Assembly: GCF_910589235.1 (NCBI RefSeq)
Contig: NC_060975.1
Coordinates: forward strand, 124,001-188,000
Reading direction: 5' to 3'
Source of the DNA: Vespa crabro
Lineage: Eukaryota; Arthropoda; Insecta; Hymenoptera; Vespidae
Length of the DNA: 64,000 nt
Below are positions 63,868 to 64,000 of this stretch, piece after piece (position 1 is the stretch's first letter; each line of letters starts with the position of its first letter). The notes under the pieces are model-generated. The model did not search any database, was not told the origin of the DNA, and worked only from the letters and a program-made list of their open reading frames with translations. Position numbers and translations under genes: made by a program.

Positions 63868-64000
63868 TCTGCGAAAGGGTAGTCGCCAAGATATAAAGTT
63901 GCTCCAAGTACTGCGGTACTCCGTGGAAGAGGTTGGATCCCCTTCTCTAAGAGGTACGACGCCGAGAAGCACAGCTGCTATTCGGAGCTCGCAATTCCAA

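Larger units (their letters stand above)
62806..64000 (+). other. Downstream neuroligin intron, right edge of window
   Basis: It starts with the exon 6 donor (CGCGG|GTGAGT). A CT repeat (62839-62884), a GT run and non-coding sequence follow. I could not find the next conserved exon (expected to begin near a DPN motif), so it must lie outside the window. Confidence 0.6.

Noticed and set aside
1..64000. CRISPR array, prophage, operon or other bacterial-type system
   Set aside because: The tandem repeats have no spacers of equal length and the genes are intron-containing animal genes.

Overview
The window looks like insect nuclear DNA, most likely from a hymenopteran (bee, wasp or ant). The genes have introns with GT..AG borders, CpG is not depleted (CGA, TCG and GTTC words are everywhere), and simple repeats are very dense. 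The encoded proteins are recognisable orthologues of conserved animal genes. The order is inferred from composition and protein style; no species is claimed.

Layout: 1-20,521 holds no gene I can support, only AT- and CpG-mixed non-coding DNA with many microsatellites and two short minisatellites. From 20,522 to 30,775 there is a compact cluster of four genes, all on the plus strand and 0.6 to 1.0 kb apart. They are a BCDIN3D-type RNA 5'-monophosphate methyltransferase (2 exons), a BAP18 chromatin-complex subunit with a SANT domain (4 exons), an MFSD1 lysosomal transporter of the major facilitator superfamily (6 exons) and the DEAH-box RNA helicase DHX33 (7 exons). 30,776-35,951 is again non-coding. 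A single-exon gene on the minus strand (35,952-37,130) encodes a secreted 392-residue protein that I do not recognise. 37,131-46,412 is non-coding but contains a GC-rich block of triplet repeats at 43.2-43.8 kb that could be a 5' untranslated exon. From 46,413 to at least 62,805 lies a neuroligin gene on the plus strand. Six coding exons cover almost the whole cholinesterase-like ectodomain. The membrane-spanning and cytoplasmic exons must lie beyond the right edge.

Function: the four clustered genes are housekeeping genes for RNA modification, chromatin, lysosomal transport and rRNA synthesis/translation. They share no evident pathway, so their closeness probably reflects local gene density rather than an operon. 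The neuroligin is a catalytically dead postsynaptic adhesion molecule with a very long first intron (8.4 kb), as expected of a neuronal gene.

All exon borders were read by eye from reading frame, splice dinucleotides and remembered family conservation; none is backed by transcripts. I found no transposon with coding capacity, no CRISPR array, no rRNA, no convincing tRNA and no new defence or enzymatic system. The most interesting items are the orphan secreted precursor, a possible truncated neuroligin isoform, the unusual neuroligin N-terminus, and motif changes in DHX33 and MFSD1.
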